This document shows positions 61,957 to 64,000 of a stretch of 64,000 bases of DNA, piece after piece; within the stretch, counting starts at the first letter, position 1; each line of letters opens with the position of its first letter. The DNA is from Streptomyces mirabilis. GTDB taxonomy: Bacteria > Actinomycetota > Actinomycetes > Streptomycetales > Streptomycetaceae. The notes beneath the pieces are model-generated. The model was not told the DNA's origin. It saw nothing but the letters and a program-made list of their open reading frames with translations, and did not search any database. The translations under genes and the position numbers were made by a program. The stretch is taken from contig NZ_JBCJKP010000001.1 of NCBI RefSeq assembly GCF_039503195.1, positions 9,796,001 through 9,860,000 on the forward strand, in the 5' to 3' direction.

Positions 61957-62840
61957 GCACCCATGCCCGGCCCGGCTGGATGGAGAAGCCGAGGCCCGCG
62001 ACCCAGGCCGCCAAGGCCGTCGCCCTCGTCGCCGTCGTCCTGCTGGTGTGCGTGCCGTTCCTCGTCATCCTCTCCACCTCGCTCGCCTCCCAGCGGGAGG
62101 TCGTCGCGAACGGCGGCTGGGTGCTCTGGCCCCAGCACCCCACCCTCAAGGCCTACCGCGACATCCTCGACGGCGGCATCGTCACCCATTCCCTCGGCGT
62201 CAGCGCGGGCGTCACCCTCGTCGGCACCCTGCTCAGCCTCGTCTGCACCGTCACCCTCGCCTACGCGCTGTCGCGCCCCGGCGTCTTCGGCGGCAAACCG
62301 GTCCTGCTCCTGATCCTGTTCACCTTCCTCTTCCCCCCGGGGATGATCCCCGGCTTCCTGCTGGTCAAGGAGCTGGGCATGCTCGACTCGTACAGCTCGC
62401 TGATCCTTCCCGTGCTCGTGAACGTGTTCAACCTCGTCGTCCTGCGCGGCTTCTTCCAGGGGATCCCGGAGGAGCTGTACGAGGCCGCGCGGCTGGACGG
62501 GGCGGGGGACTGGCGGGTGCTGTGGTCGGTCGTACTGCCCCTGTCCAAGGCGGCCCTCGCCGTCGTCGGACTGTTCTACGCGGTGGCGTACTGGAACTCC
62601 TGGTTCTACGCCTCCCTGTATCTGGAGAGCGACCACTGGCCGCTCCAACAGGTGCTGCGCACCTACGTGGTGGCCGGTTCCGGGCTCACCGACACGACGG
62701 TCGGCGAGGGCACGGTCAACGCGCCACAGACCGTGCAGATGGCGGTCCTGGTGATCGCCACCGTACCGATCCTGCTCGTCTATCCCTTCCTCCAGAAGTA
62801 CTTCACCAAGGGCGTGCTCACCGGCGCCGTCAAGAGCTGA
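61953..62840 (+). CDS. ABC sugar transporter permease, LplC type
   Basis: A 295-residue second permease of the MalG/LplC group with six membrane segments. The EAA loop reads EAARLDGAGDWRVLWSVVLP. The family landmarks PGMIPGFLLVKELGMLDSYS and AYWNSWFYASLYLES are present, ending PFLQKYFTKGVLTGAVKS. The start is GTG 61953, overlapping the upstream permease stop (GTGA). It precedes the substrate-binding protein by 29 bases. An ATPase is not encoded here; many streptomycete sugar importers share MsiK. Confidence 0.92.
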   Translation: MSTHARPGWMEKPRPATQAAKAVALVAVVLLVCVPFLVILSTSLASQREVVANGGWVLWPQHPTLKAYRDILDGGIVTHSLGVSAGVTLVGTLLSLVCTVTLAYALSRPGVFGGKPVLLLILFTFLFPPGMIPGFLLVKELGMLDSYSSLILPVLVNVFNLVVLRGFFQGIPEELYEAARLDGAGDWRVLWSVVLPLSKAALAVVGLFYAVAYWNSWFYASLYLESDHWPLQQVLRTYVVAGSGLTDTTVGEGTVNAPQTVQMAVLVIATVPILLVYPFLQKYFTKGVLTGAVKS

Positions 62841-62869
62841 CTCCGCCCACCAGGAAAGGTCGGTTTCCC

Positions 62870-64000
62870 ATGCCCTCCCTGTCCCGGCGCACCCTGCTGC
62901 GCTCGATGGCCGTCGGCGGCGCCGCACTCGCCGCCCCCGGCGCACTGGCCGCCTGCTCGACCGGCTCGGGTGACGGCGACGTCTCCAACGCGGGCAAGAA
63001 GCTGGCCCCTTGGCCCGCGTACAAGGCGTTCGCCGGCCCGAAGCCCGACCTCGCGCCCACCGACGCCGGGGTCCAGGCCGGCTACACGGCCTACCCCGGC
63101 GACCTGGTCACGGCCGTCTCGGGCACGCCCGGCGACGGCTCCACCGTCAAGGTCATGTCCGTGACCTTCGGTACGCCGCCCAAGCCCGCCTCCGCGAACC
63201 AGTTCTGGGCGGCGGTCGAGAAAGCGCTCGGCCTGAAGATCGAATACACGATCATCTCGCAGACCGACTACCAGAAGAAGATGGCCACGGTGATGGCCGG
63301 TGACCCGGGCGAACTGCCCGACATCATCAACGTCTTCTCCGGATTCGTGCTGCCCCGAGAGGCCCAGTTCGTGCAGCGCAGGGCCGAGGACCTCACCCCG
63401 TATCTCTCCGGCGCGGCCATCGCGGCCTATCCCAACCTCGCCAACATCCCCACCCACGCCTGGCGCGACATGGGCCGCGTCGGCGGCCGGATCTACGGCA
63501 TCCCTCTGGAGCGCCCGCTGCCGGGCTCCACCCTCTGGCTCAACCAGGCCTTCTTCACCGACGCGGGGATGAAGGAGGGCTGGACCTCCCAGGACTTCGC
63601 CGCCGTCGCCAAGAAGGGCACCAGCGGAAAGAAGTACGCGCTCGGGGCCGCGACCGGCTCGCTGTTCGGCAACGCGGTGCACTCCGCCGCGCACAACGCG
63701 CCACAGGGCTGGGCCGTGGACAAGGACGGCACCTTCCACGCGAACTACGGCGACGAACGCTATAAAGCGGCGGTCGCCTATCAGGCGCAGCTCCGCAAGA
63801 ACGGCTCCTACCACCCCGACGCCACCTCCCTCTCCCAGCCGGACCTGAGCACGCTCTTCCTCAACGGCACCGTCGGCTCCATGCAGGACGGATTCGGCGG
63901 GTACCTCCCCAAGTACCTGGACTCCAAGGGGCTGTTGACCCCGGCCGCCGCGCTGCCGTACAGCGTGGACGGGACACCCGGCGGGATCGTCGCCGGCCGC
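62870..64000 (+). CDS. ABC extracellular sugar-binding lipoprotein (partial, runs off window end)
   Basis: The first 377 residues of a solute-binding protein, LplA/family 1 type. A Tat-like lipoprotein signal (SLSRRTLLRSMAVGGAALAA, lipobox AAC) is followed by VKVMSVTFGTPPKPASANQF, the usual Rossmann-like start of these proteins, and IIINVFSGFV-like DIINVFSGFVLPRE. The start is ATG 62870 with AGGAAAGG upstream. The C-terminal part lies beyond position 64000. It captures a sugar or oligosaccharide for the two permeases just upstream. The sugar is not determinable here; the LacI-type sites suggest a plant or microbial glycan. Confidence 0.92.
   Translation, partial: MPSLSRRTLLRSMAVGGAALAAPGALAACSTGSGDGDVSNAGKKLAPWPAYKAFAGPKPDLAPTDAGVQAGYTAYPGDLVTAVSGTPGDGSTVKVMSVTFGTPPKPASANQFWAAVEKALGLKIEYTIISQTDYQKKMATVMAGDPGELPDIINVFSGFVLPREAQFVQRRAEDLTPYLSGAAIAAYPNLANIPTHAWRDMGRVGGRIYGIPLERPLPGSTLWLNQAFFTDAGMKEGWTSQDFAAVAKKGTSGKKYALGAATGSLFGNAVHSAAHNAPQGWAVDKDGTFHANYGDERYKAAVAYQAQLRKNGSYHPDATSLSQPDLSTLFLNGTVGSMQDGFGGYLPKYLDSKGLLTPAAALPYSVDGTPGGIVAGR

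Overview
The window is chromosomal DNA of a Streptomyces or a close relative. The evidence is very high G+C with G/C in third codon positions, GTG starts, GGAGG-type ribosome binding sites, and typical streptomycete families: ECF41 sigma factor, LAL-type LuxR regulator, SpoIIE-type phosphatase, subtilisin inhibitor, F420-linked flavoproteins, a CYP105-like P450 with its ferredoxin, and a degenerate Fic toxin-antitoxin pair. I see no rRNA, tRNA, CRISPR array, IS element or phage module. Most genes are accessory metabolism plus local regulators.

Layout. 1-4.4 kb: the 5' end of a MurE-like ligase, a decayed acetyltransferase, a PRPP synthetase paralogue followed by a second-type EF-Tu gene, a STAS protein and a MarR regulator. 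4.5-12.7 kb: MarR-controlled aldehyde and alcohol dehydrogenases, a zinc-independent oxidoreductase divergent from a GlxA-type regulator, a lipoprotein, a DUF1304-TetR pair and a PucR-like regulator. 13-22.5 kb: an orphan fatty acyl-AMP ligase, an amidohydrolase-permease pair divergent from a TetR-PPOX pair, a VOC protein, a cation diffusion facilitator, a deazaflavin-type oxidoreductase and a LysE exporter. 22.9-35.8 kb: P450-ferredoxin, TetR with an NTF2-like partner, a flavoprotein, a membrane glycosyltransferase, a GH114 lipoprotein, a reductase-hydrolase-LAL cluster, and a PhyH dioxygenase divergent from an AraC regulator. 35.8-49 kb: an ion transporter, a multidomain phosphatase, a GH2 beta-galactosidase, an ECF41 sigma factor coupled to a lone cytochrome b, an MFS exporter coupled to a hemerythrin protein, two beheaded gene remnants and a Fic-type TA pair. 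49.5-64 kb: a sigma-like membrane lectin protein, a hydroxyacid dehydrogenase-oxidase pair facing a PucR regulator, a repeat-rich spacer, a cyclase with an NCS1 permease, F420-linked enzymes, a subtilisin inhibitor, and a sugar ABC importer cut by the window end.

Regulation is unusually readable. Near-perfect operators lie next to their likely regulators: MarR near 4.46-4.51 kb, TetR near 11.11-11.16 kb and 25.07-25.12 kb, GlxA near 8.2 kb. A LacI-type operator pair (60.93 and 61.06 kb) brackets the start of the ABC operon. Several genes appear to be translated from leaderless transcripts. Many neighbours overlap by ATGA or GTGA, which suggests translational coupling.

Two cross-cutting oddities matter to any user of this sequence. 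First, at least five genes are each broken by an apparent one-base loss, mostly in G/C runs, so uncorrected sequencing indels are likely. Second, short tandem repeats of about 18-25 bp sit exactly at gene ends at five places.
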